This document shows positions 51,787 to 60,378 of a stretch of 64,000 nucleotides of DNA, piece by piece. The position numbers were made by a program, and so were the translations under genes. This DNA is from Flavobacteriaceae bacterium PS02338 (lineage in GTDB: Bacteria > Bacteroidota > Bacteroidia > Sphingobacteriales > Sphingobacteriaceae). The first letter of the stretch is position 1. Each line of letters opens with the position of its first letter. Under the pieces are notes generated by a model. That model ran no database searches, was not told the origin of the DNA, and saw only the letters and a list, made by a program, of their open reading frames with translations. Location: assembly GCA_029959615.1 (NCBI GenBank), contig JASCOD010000001.1:1488001-1552000 (forward strand). Reading direction: 5' to 3'.

Positions 51787-52839
51787 ATGTCTTTACAGCA
51801 GCTAAGAGTTACCGATGTTCAACAAGAAGTCAACGAAATAATCACAATTATTTTAGAACCTGTAACTGGAGAAAAGCCTATTTATAAAGCTGGTCAATTT
51901 CTAACATTGGTATTTTCGCTAAATGGTAAGGAAATACGAAGGTCTTACTCGGCCTACAGCTCACCTTTGGTAGATGAGCCTTTAGCTATTGCAGTGAAAT
52001 TGGTAGAAAATGGCGAGCTGTCTCGGTTTTTACATCGTCAATTGAGGGCTGGGGATCTGGTAGAAGTAACCAAAGCAAACGGAATGTTCTTTTACGAGCT
52101 GGAGGAGCATAAAGAGAGAACAGTTTTTCTATTTGGCGCCGGTGTGGGGATTACGCCTTTGTATTCGATTTTGAAAACAGCTTTGGTCGGAGAGAAAAAA
52201 TCGAAAGTTGTATTGATCTATAGCAGTCGCTCGGAAGAAGATACCCTGTTTATAGAGGAACTTAGAGAGTGGCAGCATATTTATCCCGATAGGTTTAAGC
52301 TCATCAATTTGTTTAGTAATGCTAAGAATTTATTGAGGGCAAGGCTTAACGGTTTCCTCGTTCATGAATTAATTAGAGAACAGTTGTCTTTTGCTAAGGA
52401 AGATGCACTTTTTTATACTTGTGGACCGGTTGATTATATGGATGTATGTCGTATTTCTATCTTAGGTGCAGGTTATAAACCCCATCAGGTTAAACGAGAA
52501 ACCTTTGTGTTGCCAGAAGATGAAATAGATGAAGATGATGCGACGGAAAAGGTAGTCGATAAAAATACCTATTCTATCAATCTGATATTCCAAGGCGAAA
52601 CACATCATTTACAAGTGCCTTGGCCTAAAAGGATTTTGGACGTGGCGCTCGAAAACAAAATTAAGATCCCTTATAGTTGTAGTGGAGGAGTGTGCAGTAC
52701 CTGTGCTGCAACTTGTATCTCTGGTGGCGTAAGAATGGATTATAACGAAGTGCTTACTGACGATGAAATTGCCAGAGGCAGGGTATTGGTTTGCACTGGT
52801 CACCCAACAGAAAACAATACGACGATAACTTGGGGGTAA
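51787..52839 (+). CDS. PaaE-like NAD(P)H-flavin oxidoreductase with 2Fe-2S domain
   Basis: A 350-residue three-domain electron-transfer enzyme. ATG 51787 starts the folded domain (MSLQQLRVTDVQQEVNEI); an earlier in-frame start adds 17 hydrophobic residues. FAD-binding: RRSYSAYSSPL; NAD(P)-binding: FLFGAGVGITPLYSILKTAL and YTCGPVDYM; the C-terminal plant-type ferredoxin has CSGGVCSTC (CX4CX2C) and a last Cys in VLVCTGHP. This order matches PaaE, the reductase of phenylacetyl-CoA epoxidase, and related reductases. No oxygenase subunit is nearby, so its partner is unknown. Confidence 0.9.
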   Translation: MSLQQLRVTDVQQEVNEIITIILEPVTGEKPIYKAGQFLTLVFSLNGKEIRRSYSAYSSPLVDEPLAIAVKLVENGELSRFLHRQLRAGDLVEVTKANGMFFYELEEHKERTVFLFGAGVGITPLYSILKTALVGEKKSKVVLIYSSRSEEDTLFIEELREWQHIYPDRFKLINLFSNAKNLLRARLNGFLVHELIREQLSFAKEDALFYTCGPVDYMDVCRISILGAGYKPHQVKRETFVLPEDEIDEDDATEKVVDKNTYSINLIFQGETHHLQVPWPKRILDVALENKIKIPYSCSGGVCSTCAATCISGGVRMDYNEVLTDDEIARGRVLVCTGHPTENNTTITWG

Positions 52840-52877
52840 TTGGTTGTATGTTGCATGCTATGGGGTGTATGTTTTGA

Positions 52878-52995
52878 GAGCTCCCATTTATCAATGCCTT
52901 TCTCTCCCTAAAAGGGAGAGATGCCGAAGGCAGAGAGGTTTTTTTAATTTCAACTTCTCCCTAGCCCTCTCCCTGAAAAGAAGAGGTAATAGTTT
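52878..52995. repeat. R3 repeat (CTCTCCCT / AGGCAGAGAGG)
   Basis: The gap between the reductase and the convergent pirin gene has CTCTCCCTAAAAGGGAGAGATGCCGAAGGCAGAGAGG, whose reverse complement resembles the CCCTCTCTGGCTACGCCATCTCTCCCT text near 54040. A CTCTCCCTGAAAAGAAGAGG stretch follows. Confidence 0.5.
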
Positions 52996-53003
52996 ATGTA
53001 AAA

Positions 53004-53891
53004 TTACTTCACATTCTTGCTCTGCGGTGGCAACGGCACAAAGTCTGTCTCTCCTGGCACCTGTCCAAATTCTTGGTTTAGCCATCTTTGTTTAGCATCT
53101 TCAATTAACTCCCTTGTGCTAGCCACAAAATTCCAGTAAATGAAACGTTCTTCAGGAAAAGCTTCGCCGCCAAAAATATAAATAGTGCTATTTGGGGCTA
53201 AAGTGAATTCACAAAGTTTACTGTCTTTGGCTACCAAAAAGTTCTTCGGGCCAAAAGTATTTCCTTCGCTATGGATACTTCCCTCTAAAATATACAAGCC
53301 ACTCTCACCAAATAACGAATCGCCAATTTTAAGTGTTTGTTCTTTAGTATTCTTAATCTCAATAAAATACAAAGGGCTGTAAACAGGAATAGGAGATTTT
53401 CTGCCAAAAGCTTCTCCTGCAATTAATTTAAAGTCCACGCCATCTTCTTGCCAAGTTGGGATATCAGCACCATCCGCATGAAAAAACTCAGGTTCCATTT
53501 GTTCTAAGTGCTTCGGTAGCGCTACCCAAATCTGTAAACCGTGAAGAAACTTATCACTATGTCTTAATCGCTCAGGCGTACGCTCAGAATGGGCAATACC
53601 TTTTCCGGCCGTCATCCAGTTTACTTGGCCAGGATTAATCTCTATTTCAGTGCCCAAAGCATCACGGTGCATCATACTTCCCTCAAAAAGATAGGTCAGG
53701 GTGGATAAGCCAATATGTGGGTGGGGCGGAATATCAATGTTTTGATGGTCGTTCATTGCCGCAGGTCCCATATGGTCAATAAAACAGAATGGTCCTACCA
53801 ATCTTTTTTCCCTAAAAGGAAGTAATCTGCCGACTAAAAAATTACCAATATCACTTGGTCTTTCTTCTATAATGAGTTGGATGTTTGACAT
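53004..53891 (-). CDS. Pirin family protein, 295 aa
   Basis: A second pirin, unlike the first one in having the full bicupin length. ATG 53891 fits the pirin start (MSNIQLIIEERPSDIGNFLVGRLLPFREKRLVGPFCFIDHMGPA); a longer start adds 13 residues. The metal site has HPHIGLSTLTYLFEG (two His) with GIAHSERTPE (His and Glu). The C-terminal cupin contains GESGLYILEGSIHSEG and IYIFGGEAFPEERFIYWNFVAS. The substrate is unknown; family members are iron-dependent redox or quercetinase proteins. It converges with the reductase gene. Confidence 0.92.
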   Translation of the reverse strand: MSNIQLIIEERPSDIGNFLVGRLLPFREKRLVGPFCFIDHMGPAAMNDHQNIDIPPHPHIGLSTLTYLFEGSMMHRDALGTEIEINPGQVNWMTAGKGIAHSERTPERLRHSDKFLHGLQIWVALPKHLEQMEPEFFHADGADIPTWQEDGVDFKLIAGEAFGRKSPIPVYSPLYFIEIKNTKEQTLKIGDSLFGESGLYILEGSIHSEGNTFGPKNFLVAKDSKLCEFTLAPNSTIYIFGGEAFPEERFIYWNFVASTRELIEDAKQRWLNQEFGQVPGETDFVPLPPQSKNVK

Positions 53892-53924
53892 GGAATAAAG
53901 ATAAGGATTTGTTATTATTGGTTT

Positions 53925-54183
53925 AGCCACAGATGCACAGATTTTGTTTGTGCTAACATTAATAATGCGTCATCCCAGATCCGATAGCTATCGGATTAGT
54001 CTGGAATCTTAAAGGAGTTAGAAATAGGATGAGTATTAGCCCTCTCTGGCTACGCCATCTCTCCCTCTGGGAGAACCGTAATGAAACGGAGCTTATTAAT
54101 ACCTTTAAAAAATAAATATAGATTTATTAATAGATGCCCGAAGGGCAGAGAGGGTTTCAAATATTATCTGTGCATCTGTGGCT
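53925..54183. repeat. 259-bp element with perfect 18-bp inverted ends (split R2 repeat)
   Basis: AGCCACAGATGCACAGAT at 53925-53942 and its exact reverse complement at 54166-54183 bound 223 bases. Inside are R1-type CGTCATCCC and R3-type CCCTCTCTG (54040-54048) with CAGAGAGGG (54146-54154). The other R2 copies have a loop of 22-27 bases, so this looks like an R2 palindrome into which other repeats were inserted. No gene fits inside. Confidence 0.75.
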
Positions 54184-54203
54184 AACGAAACCATAGATAA
54201 ACG

Positions 54204-54211
54204 TACTTTTG
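54204..54211 (+). promoter_or_regulatory. Predicted -7 box (TACTTTTG) of the SulP gene
   Basis: TACTTTTG matches TAnnTTTG, 21 bases before ATG 54233 and just right of the R2 end. Confidence 0.5.
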
Positions 54212-54232
54212 TAATCAACAAAACCAACATAC

Positions 54233-55744
54233 ATGCCCTTTTTCTATTTCAAGCAGAAAATCAACTACAAAAATGAGATACTCGCAGGATTAACCGTAGC
54301 CATGACCATGATTCCAGAATCTTTGTCATTTGCTATCTTGGCTGGATTTCCTCCGTTAACTGGTTTGTATGCGGCATTTATTATGGGACTAGTGACTGCG
54401 GTTTTAGGCGGTAGACCAGGCTTGGTTTCTGGTGGAGCAGGAGCAACTGTAATTACCTTAATCGCATTAATGAAGCTTCATGGTTTAGAATATGTATTCG
54501 CTGCGGTAGTAGTAGCAGGACTTATCCAAATTTTAGTAGGCGTATTTAAGCTTGGGAAATTCATTCGGCTAGTGCCGCAATCGGTAATGTATGGCTTTGT
54601 AAATGGATTGGCAATTGTGATTTTTATGTCGCAATTAAGCCAGTTTAAAGTACAGGGAACCGATGAATGGTTAAGTGGTTCTGCTTTATACGTCATGTTA
54701 GGCTTAGTGGCACTAACCATATTCACCGTGTGGCTTTGGCCAAAGATTACCAAAGCAGTGCCAGCGTCTCTGGTTGCTATTTTAGTAGTTTTTGCGGTCG
54801 TATTGATCTTCGGTATCCAGACCAAAACGGTAAGTGATATCGCTTCTGTGGCTGGAGGCTTTCCGCCATTTCATATTCCTGAAATCCCTTTCACCTTTGA
54901 AACATTAAAAATCGTACTTCCCTTTGGTATAATTATGGCGATGGTAGGTTTAACCGAAGGCTTGCTAACCTTAAATTTAGTAGATGAAATTGTGGGTAAC
55001 AAGGGTAATGGTAATAAAGAATGTGTAGCACAAGGAACGGCAAATATCTTAAACGGTTTCTTTTTCGGTATGGGCGGTTGTCCAATGATCGCACAAACTT
55101 TGGTTAATCTTTCTGCAGGAGCTAGAGCACGACTCTCCGCTATTATTGCTTCCCTAACCATCCTGCTAATTGTTTTAGTTGGCGCACCAGTGATTGGAAA
55201 ATTACCAATGGCCGCCTTGGTAGGTGTAATGATGATGGTGGCAATAGGAACTTTTGAGTGGAACAGTTTTCGTATTGTTAAAAAGATGCCCAAAGCAGAT
55301 ATCCTGATTGGTGTAATTGTAGCAGCAATTACGGTGTTTTTGCACAACCTAGCTTTGGCAGTGTTGATAGGCGTAATCATGTCGGCTTTGGTGTTTGCTT
55401 GGGAAAGTGCCCGACGCATTAGAGCAAGAAAGTGGATAGACGAAAACGGAGTGAAACACTATGAAATTTATGGGCCGTTATTCTTTGGTTCAACTACTGC
55501 CTTTTTAGAAAAGTTTGAGGTACAAGAAGATCCAGCGAAGGTGATCATCGACTTTAAAGAAAGTAGAATTAGCGATATGAGCGCCATAGATGCAGTGCAT
55601 AAAATTACTGATCGTTACAGAAAGCTCAATAAAACAGTTACTTTGAAACACCTAAGTGCAGACAGTAGATTGTTGCTAAGAAATGCAGCTGGAGTAATTG
55701 AAGTGAATATCGACGACCCTGTTTACGCAGTGGCGGATAGGTAA
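54233..55744 (+). CDS. SulP family inorganic anion transporter with STAS domain
   Basis: A 503-residue SLC26/SulP permease. The transmembrane part (about 1-395) has the SulP opening AGLTVAMTMIPESLSFAILAGFPPLTGLYAAF, GGRPGLVSGGAGATVITLIAL, and EGLLTLNLVDEIVGNKGNGNKECVAQGTANILNGFFFGMGGCPMIAQ. A short C-terminal STAS domain (about 410-500, KVIIDFKESRISDMSAIDAVHKI) follows. Such proteins move sulfate, bicarbonate or other anions; which one cannot be told. A promoter box stands before it. The gap after it carries an R1 repeat. Confidence 0.92.
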   Translation: MPFFYFKQKINYKNEILAGLTVAMTMIPESLSFAILAGFPPLTGLYAAFIMGLVTAVLGGRPGLVSGGAGATVITLIALMKLHGLEYVFAAVVVAGLIQILVGVFKLGKFIRLVPQSVMYGFVNGLAIVIFMSQLSQFKVQGTDEWLSGSALYVMLGLVALTIFTVWLWPKITKAVPASLVAILVVFAVVLIFGIQTKTVSDIASVAGGFPPFHIPEIPFTFETLKIVLPFGIIMAMVGLTEGLLTLNLVDEIVGNKGNGNKECVAQGTANILNGFFFGMGGCPMIAQTLVNLSAGARARLSAIIASLTILLIVLVGAPVIGKLPMAALVGVMMMVAIGTFEWNSFRIVKKMPKADILIGVIVAAITVFLHNLALAVLIGVIMSALVFAWESARRIRARKWIDENGVKHYEIYGPLFFGSTTAFLEKFEVQEDPAKVIIDFKESRISDMSAIDAVHKITDRYRKLNKTVTLKHLSADSRLLLRNAAGVIEVNIDDPVYAVADR

Positions 55745-55799
55745 TGTGATGATTGGTTGATGTGATAATTAGCTAATGAATGGGCAGTAGCTTTAAATC

Positions 55800-55922
55800 A
55801 TCCGTCATTGCGAGGGGACAATTGATAAGGTGCTCTGTTGTATTTTTATAAGCGCTTTGTCATTCCGACCTTAGGAGGAATCTAGTTAGACAGATTCTTC
55901 GCTATGCTCAGAATGACAAAGC
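55800..55922. repeat. R1 repeat cluster between convergent SulP and fabV genes
   Basis: CCGTCATTGCGAGG near 55801 and a GTCATTCCGACC ... CAGAATGACAAAGC unit (about 55860-55920) share text with the copy at 34981-35073 (CAGATTCTTCGCTATGCTCAGAATGACAAA). No T-rich terminator is visible. Confidence 0.6.
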
Positions 55923-55931
55923 GCAAAAATA

Positions 55932-57134
55932 TTAAGCCTGTGGCTGTTGCAAACCAGGTATTTCTACCATTTCGTTAACATCAGCAGCGTAATCTACACC
56001 TGCCACATCAAAACCAAAAAGGTTTAAGAAATCATGTTTATAGCCAGCTAAATCGCCAGTTGTAGGTAAAGTATCCGTATCAGCAGTCTTCCAAAGTTCA
56101 GCAACAGCTGCCTGTACATCAGCTTGCATCTCCCAATCGTCAATTCTGATGCGACCTTTTTCATCTACAGGTATATCGTTGCCCGTATATAGTCTTTCGC
56201 TAAATAAACGTTGAATTTGTTCTATACAACCTTCGTGCAAACCTTTTTCTTTCATCGTTTTGTACAAGAAAGAAATATACAAAGGAATAACAGGAATAGC
56301 TGAACTCGCTTGGGTAACCAGCGCTTTGTTCACAGAAACATAAGCTTTACCATTTAGGTCAGCTAATTTATCGGTAATGGTAAATGCCGTAGCTTCTAAA
56401 TGGTCTTTTGCTCTGCCAATAGTTCCTTTACGATAAACAGCTTCAGTTACAGCAGGGCCAATGTACGAATAGGCAACTGTAGTAGCACCTTCGGCCAATA
56501 CGCCAGCAGCTTTCATATCATCAATCCATATTTCCCAATCTTCGCCACCCATTACAGCAACTGTATTTTCAATCTCTTCCTCGTTAGCAGGTTCAATAGT
56601 TACCGTAGAAACAATACCAGTGTGGAAATCAACAGTTTTATCGCTGAAAGTACCACCAATTGGCTTTAAAGTAGAACGATGTAAAACTCCAGTCTTTGGA
56701 TTTGTTCTCACTGGTGAAGCTAAGCTATAGATAATCAAATCAACCTGACCCAAATCAGCTTTAATTAAATCGATAGTTTGTTGCTTCACTTCATTAGAAA
56801 AAGCGTCGCCGTTGATGCTTTTTGCATATAAACCGTCTGCTTGTGCTTGTTTTTCAAAAGCAGCAGTATTGTACCAACCTGGAGAAGCCGTTTTACCCTC
56901 TTTAGGTTCTTTTTCAAAATAAACGCCAACAGTTGAAGCACCAGAGCCATAAGCAGCAGTTATCCTCGATGCCAAGCCAAAGCCTGTAGAAGCACCAATT
57001 ACCAATACTCTTTTTGGACCGTTAATGGCTCCTTTAGATTTTACATATTCAATTTGGTTTTTCACGTTTTGTGCAGCTCCTTCAGGATGAGCTGTTAAAC
57101 AAATAAAACCACGCATTCTAGGTTCAATAATCAT
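55932..57134 (-). CDS. fabV: Trans-2-enoyl-ACP/CoA reductase FabV
   Basis: A 400-residue enoyl reductase of the FabV/TER type, the last step of each fatty acid elongation cycle with NADH. The opening MIIEPRMRGFICLTAHPEGAAQNV, cofactor motif VLVIGASTGFGLASRI, and the Y-X8-K catalytic pair Y234 and K243 (VYRKGTIGRAK) are all intact. Some members prefer CoA substrates. FabV enzymes are naturally insensitive to triclosan. Single gene between R1 repeats and an empty 349-base gap upstream. Confidence 0.96.
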   Translation of the reverse strand: MIIEPRMRGFICLTAHPEGAAQNVKNQIEYVKSKGAINGPKRVLVIGASTGFGLASRITAAYGSGASTVGVYFEKEPKEGKTASPGWYNTAAFEKQAQADGLYAKSINGDAFSNEVKQQTIDLIKADLGQVDLIIYSLASPVRTNPKTGVLHRSTLKPIGGTFSDKTVDFHTGIVSTVTIEPANEEEIENTVAVMGGEDWEIWIDDMKAAGVLAEGATTVAYSYIGPAVTEAVYRKGTIGRAKDHLEATAFTITDKLADLNGKAYVSVNKALVTQASSAIPVIPLYISFLYKTMKEKGLHEGCIEQIQRLFSERLYTGNDIPVDEKGRIRIDDWEMQADVQAAVAELWKTADTDTLPTTGDLAGYKHDFLNLFGFDVAGVDYAADVNEMVEIPGLQQPQA

Positions 57135-57483
57135 AATATTGTTTTGTTATAAAGCCAGACTTGCCGACAATCCTTTGTCAAAGCTACCTATTTTTTTGTG
57201 CTATGCAAATTTAGGAAGTACCGAAATGCCTGTAGTTTGTACCTATTGGTTGTTGTCCTCACCAAACGAAAACGGTTTTCTATGAAAGGCAAAATCTGTG
57301 TTCTTGGCTAAATTATTACTTTGCTTCGTTAATCCCGATAACCTATGGAGCCATTTTGTCATGACTTATTTTAAAAACTAAATTAAAAGCATAGGTATTT
57401 TACAACTGTTAACCATAATTTTGCGGTTTATTAAAATTCTAATTTTCATAGAAACTATTTTTAAAATCCTATAACAAATTATT
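57135..57483. other. 349-bp gap upstream of the FG-GAP gene, promoter only
   Basis: No gene, repeat or stable hairpin of note. The one recognisable element is the TAATTTTG box at 57416-57423. Confidence 0.5.
57416..57423 (+). promoter_or_regulatory. Predicted -7 box (TAATTTTG) of the FG-GAP protein gene
   Basis: TAATTTTG matches TAnnTTTG, 60 bases before ATG 57484. Confidence 0.45.
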
Positions 57484-59133
57484 ATGATAATACCTCAACC
57501 CAAAAAAAGAATATATACTAATTTGCTCTTAGCTTTTATGCTCACGGCATTTTCAGCATCTTCACAAGTTTCATTTATTAAAACAGACTATACAACGGGA
57601 GGATATTCGAATGACATGACCATGGCCGACTTTAACAATGATGGTTATCTCGATTTAGCTGTAGCAAATAATTATTGGATGCCAACCCCTCAAAACGGTA
57701 TAGCCATATTGCTTGGCAATGGCAATGGCACCTATAATGCGGCTATTCATTACCTATCTGGTAAGAACTTCGATGATATTCATGCTGGCGATTTAAATGG
57801 TGATGGTTACGTTGATCTGGTAGGAGCGGATCGGACAACCAGTAGTTTACTTGTCATGTTAAATAATGGTACGGGGGCTTTTACTAATACCGTTAGTTAT
57901 CCTGTTGGCAGTTTGCCAATTGGTATAAGCATTGGTGATTTAAACAACAATGGACTGAAAGATGTAGTTACTGCAAATTCGTATGGCAGCAACATTTCCG
58001 TTTTGTTTAACCAGGGTAACGCAGTACTAGGCGCAGCGATTAGCTACCCTACTGATGGCAGCAGACAGCTAAGCATTGGTGACCTCAATAATGATGGTTT
58101 TGCCGATATTGCAGTAGCTAATGGCGGCGCTAATAATGTATCGGTACTGTTGAATAATGGAGATGGTACTTTTGCTGCTAAAGTCAATTACGTAACGGGA
58201 CTATATGCTCATTATATATCTATTAATGATTTGGATAACAACGGATGGAATGATTTAATTGTTAGTAATCGTAACGCTAATACGATATCCGTATTTTTAA
58301 ATAATGGAGCCGGTACGTTTGCCTCACAAGTTACTTACAATGTAGGAGACAACCCTGGTGCCATGGCAATTGGGGATTTAAATGGCGATGGAAAAGCTGA
58401 TATCGTGGTGGCAAATATCAATACTAATTTTATATCAGTACTGTTGAATGCAGGTAACGGAGTTTTTAATAACCAGTATACTATACAAACAGGCTCTGCT
58501 CCATCTGCTGTATTCATTGCTGACCTAAATGGTGATAGCAAAAATGATATTGCAGTAAGCAATGCAACTTCAGAAAATGTATCGGTATTGCTAAATGTGG
58601 GTACACTACCAGTTTCATTGGTCTATTTTACAGCGAAAATAGACGGAAATCGGTCAAAACTTACATGGCAAACCGGTACAGAAATCAATAATAGAGGTTT
58701 TGTGATTTATCGTAGTGGCGAGGATAAGCAATTTGCCAAAATTGGCGAACTAGACGGAAAAGGCACTGCCTCTACTTACAGTTTTATAGATGAAAATCCA
58801 CTTAACGGAAATAATTATTATAAGTTGGTGCAAATAGATAACGATGGTGAATCGATAGATTTAGGCGATAGAATTTTGAAGTTTTCTCTGTCAATTGTGA
58901 ATGTAAGTTTACATCCTAACCCGACGCTTAACATAGTTAAAGTACAGTTTGAGCAAGGAAAGTATCAAAAATTAATATTAAACGACATGAACGGAAAAGC
59001 GTTGAAATCTATTCAGCTGAAAACACAACAGGATAGGGCGGAGGTAGATTTGTCTGTTTACCCAGCTGGAGTTTATTTTATTAAGTTAATAAATACGACA
59101 GAAAGCATAGTGAAAAAAGTGATTAAGCAGTAA
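57484..59133 (+). CDS. FG-GAP/VCBS-repeat secreted protein with type IX sorting tail
   Basis: A 549-residue exported protein with signal peptide ending SASSQ. Residues about 30-380 form seven FG-GAP/VCBS repeats, each with a DxNxDG calcium loop such as ADFNNDGYLDLAVANN, GDLNGDGYVDLVGADR, GDLNNNGLKDVV and GDLNGDGKADIVVAN, which build a beta-propeller. Then a fibronectin-like part (LTWQTGTEINNRGFVIYRS), and a C-terminal type A T9SS sorting domain (LHPNPTLNIVKVQFEQGKYQKLILNDMNGKALKS ... PAGVYFIKLINTTESIVKKVIKQ). It is therefore sent out through the type IX system to the cell surface. Ligand unknown. Confidence 0.92.
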   Translation: MIIPQPKKRIYTNLLLAFMLTAFSASSQVSFIKTDYTTGGYSNDMTMADFNNDGYLDLAVANNYWMPTPQNGIAILLGNGNGTYNAAIHYLSGKNFDDIHAGDLNGDGYVDLVGADRTTSSLLVMLNNGTGAFTNTVSYPVGSLPIGISIGDLNNNGLKDVVTANSYGSNISVLFNQGNAVLGAAISYPTDGSRQLSIGDLNNDGFADIAVANGGANNVSVLLNNGDGTFAAKVNYVTGLYAHYISINDLDNNGWNDLIVSNRNANTISVFLNNGAGTFASQVTYNVGDNPGAMAIGDLNGDGKADIVVANINTNFISVLLNAGNGVFNNQYTIQTGSAPSAVFIADLNGDSKNDIAVSNATSENVSVLLNVGTLPVSLVYFTAKIDGNRSKLTWQTGTEINNRGFVIYRSGEDKQFAKIGELDGKGTASTYSFIDENPLNGNNYYKLVQIDNDGESIDLGDRILKFSLSIVNVSLHPNPTLNIVKVQFEQGKYQKLILNDMNGKALKSIQLKTQQDRAEVDLSVYPAGVYFIKLINTTESIVKKVIKQ

Positions 59134-59571
59134 GATTAATATTCATTTCTAGGAAATAATTTAAAATCCTGTAGGCTATGCTTACAAGATTTTTGTTAAA
59201 TGGCCATGATTGGAGTGTATCCCGGTTTTCATCGGGAGCACGAAAAGTGGGAGGAATGATGTGAATAGAATTGGTTTTTAGCTTCATTATATTTAAAAGG
59301 AAGTCGAATACCTTAAACCTTGTAAGATTATCCAAATAGAAAAAATCTGTTCATCTACCGTCATTCTTGTGAAAACGGAAACCATGAAGTGCTCAGTGCA
59401 ACTAATCTTAAAAACCCAATAGGAGGTTATAGTATTAAGATACCCGCCAACGGGGGTACGCGGCGCATGGAGCAAAGGTGAGGCGTCCTTAATGCGCCTT
59501 AATTTCTTGATGGTTTAATATTTAAATCCTTAGTTTTTAAATATTTATTATCTTTGTCAAAATTTACAACA
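59134..59571. other. 438-bp gap, no supported gene
   Basis: No gene is supported. A G/C-rich patch (ACCCGCCAACGGGGG, about 59444) stands out from the A/T background but has no clear hairpin. A TAnnTTTG box lies near the right end (59549-59556). Confidence 0.5.
59549..59556 (+). promoter_or_regulatory. Predicted -7 box (TATCTTTG) before the leader ORF and TPR gene
   Basis: TATCTTTG matches TAnnTTTG and lies 16 bases before the short frame at 59572 and about 208 bases before the TPR start. Confidence 0.5.
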
Positions 59572-59667
59572 ATGCAACGTCTAATACATATCCAAAAACA
59601 ATGCGCTTGCCAGCCTTATTGGCCAAGTAGCTTGGGTATTGACATTAGCTTTATCTCAGGCTACTAA
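59572..59667 (+). CDS. Possible 31-aa leader peptide upstream of the TPR gene
   Basis: A 31-codon frame starts 16 bases after a promoter box and stops 97 bases before the TPR gene. It reads MQRLIHIQKQCACQPYWPSS followed by LGIDISFISGY; two Cys in a CACQPYW motif and no signal peptide. Small leader peptides can act in attenuation, but no hairpin or repeated regulatory codons were found to support that, and it may be chance. Confidence 0.3.
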   Translation: MQRLIHIQKQCACQPYWPSSLGIDISFISGY

Positions 59668-59763
59668 ACAGCCATTCCAAAAACGCCCTCAATAACGCAT
59701 TTCAATTAATTTATTAAAGTTTAAAACGATTTGATGTTCAACACATCAACATCACATATCAAT

Positions 59764-60288
59764 ATGGACATTTTATATACTGTAGAGGAAAAATATCTGC
59801 AGGCCATGGAAGAGCTTAATTATGGCGAAACGCCTAAAGCGCTTCATTTACTTCGTGAAATTATTGTTGAAGATGAAAACTACGCCAGAGCGTATTATAG
59901 TATTGGCGTAATTTATCACTACTATTTGAAAGATTTCCAAGCCGCAGGATATTATTATAAAACCAGCTTAACGCTCGATGCTCATTTCCCAGATGTGTAT
60001 GAAGATTACCTGAAATTATTGGTGAGTCTTCAATTACATAAAACGATAAATCAAGTAACCGATATTGCCATTAAAACGGCTGGAGTAAACCTATCGGCAA
60101 TTTACGAAACACTGGGTTTGTACGAAGAGCAGCGGCAAGATTTCGAAACCGCCAAGCTGTATTATCAAAAAGCGGCATTAATTGCTGTAGTTGATAAGGA
60201 ACATCACTTATTGCAAGATCACTTAAAGCGTGTAGTTACAAAGATAAAAGCTAAGCAGAAAATGGTTTACGCTTATGAGGGGAGTTGA
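59764..60288 (+). CDS. Tetratricopeptide-repeat protein, 174 aa
   Basis: A soluble all-helical protein with two or three TPR units: ALHLLREIIVEDENYARAYYSIGVIYHYYLKDFQAAGYYYKTSLTLDAHFPDVYEDYLKLL and SAIYETLGLYEEQRQDFETAKLYYQKAALI. I choose ATG 59764 (MDILYTVEEKYLQAMEELNYGE); an earlier ATG at 59734 adds ten residues. Such proteins mediate protein contacts. It is followed 90 bases later by a cNMP-type/AraC hybrid regulator on the same strand, so a shared operon is possible. Partner unknown. Confidence 0.85.
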   Translation: MDILYTVEEKYLQAMEELNYGETPKALHLLREIIVEDENYARAYYSIGVIYHYYLKDFQAAGYYYKTSLTLDAHFPDVYEDYLKLLVSLQLHKTINQVTDIAIKTAGVNLSAIYETLGLYEEQRQDFETAKLYYQKAALIAVVDKEHHLLQDHLKRVVTKIKAKQKMVYAYEGS

Positions 60289-60378
60289 TTAACTCCCTTT
60301 TTTATTGATTAATTAACAGTTAGTTATAGAAAAATTCCATCTATGAATTATATTTGCTACTCTTTTTTTATCTAAATC

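Noticed and set aside
52844..53095. 83-codon frame between reductase and pirin genes
   Set aside because: It runs through the R3 repeat text and into the pirin gene antisense; serine/arginine-rich without a start signal.
59440..59500. G/C-rich patch with ACCCGCCAACGGGGG considered as structured RNA or tRNA fragment
   Set aside because: No arms or T-loop of tRNA type and no extended pairing could be drawn; left as unexplained sequence in the gap.
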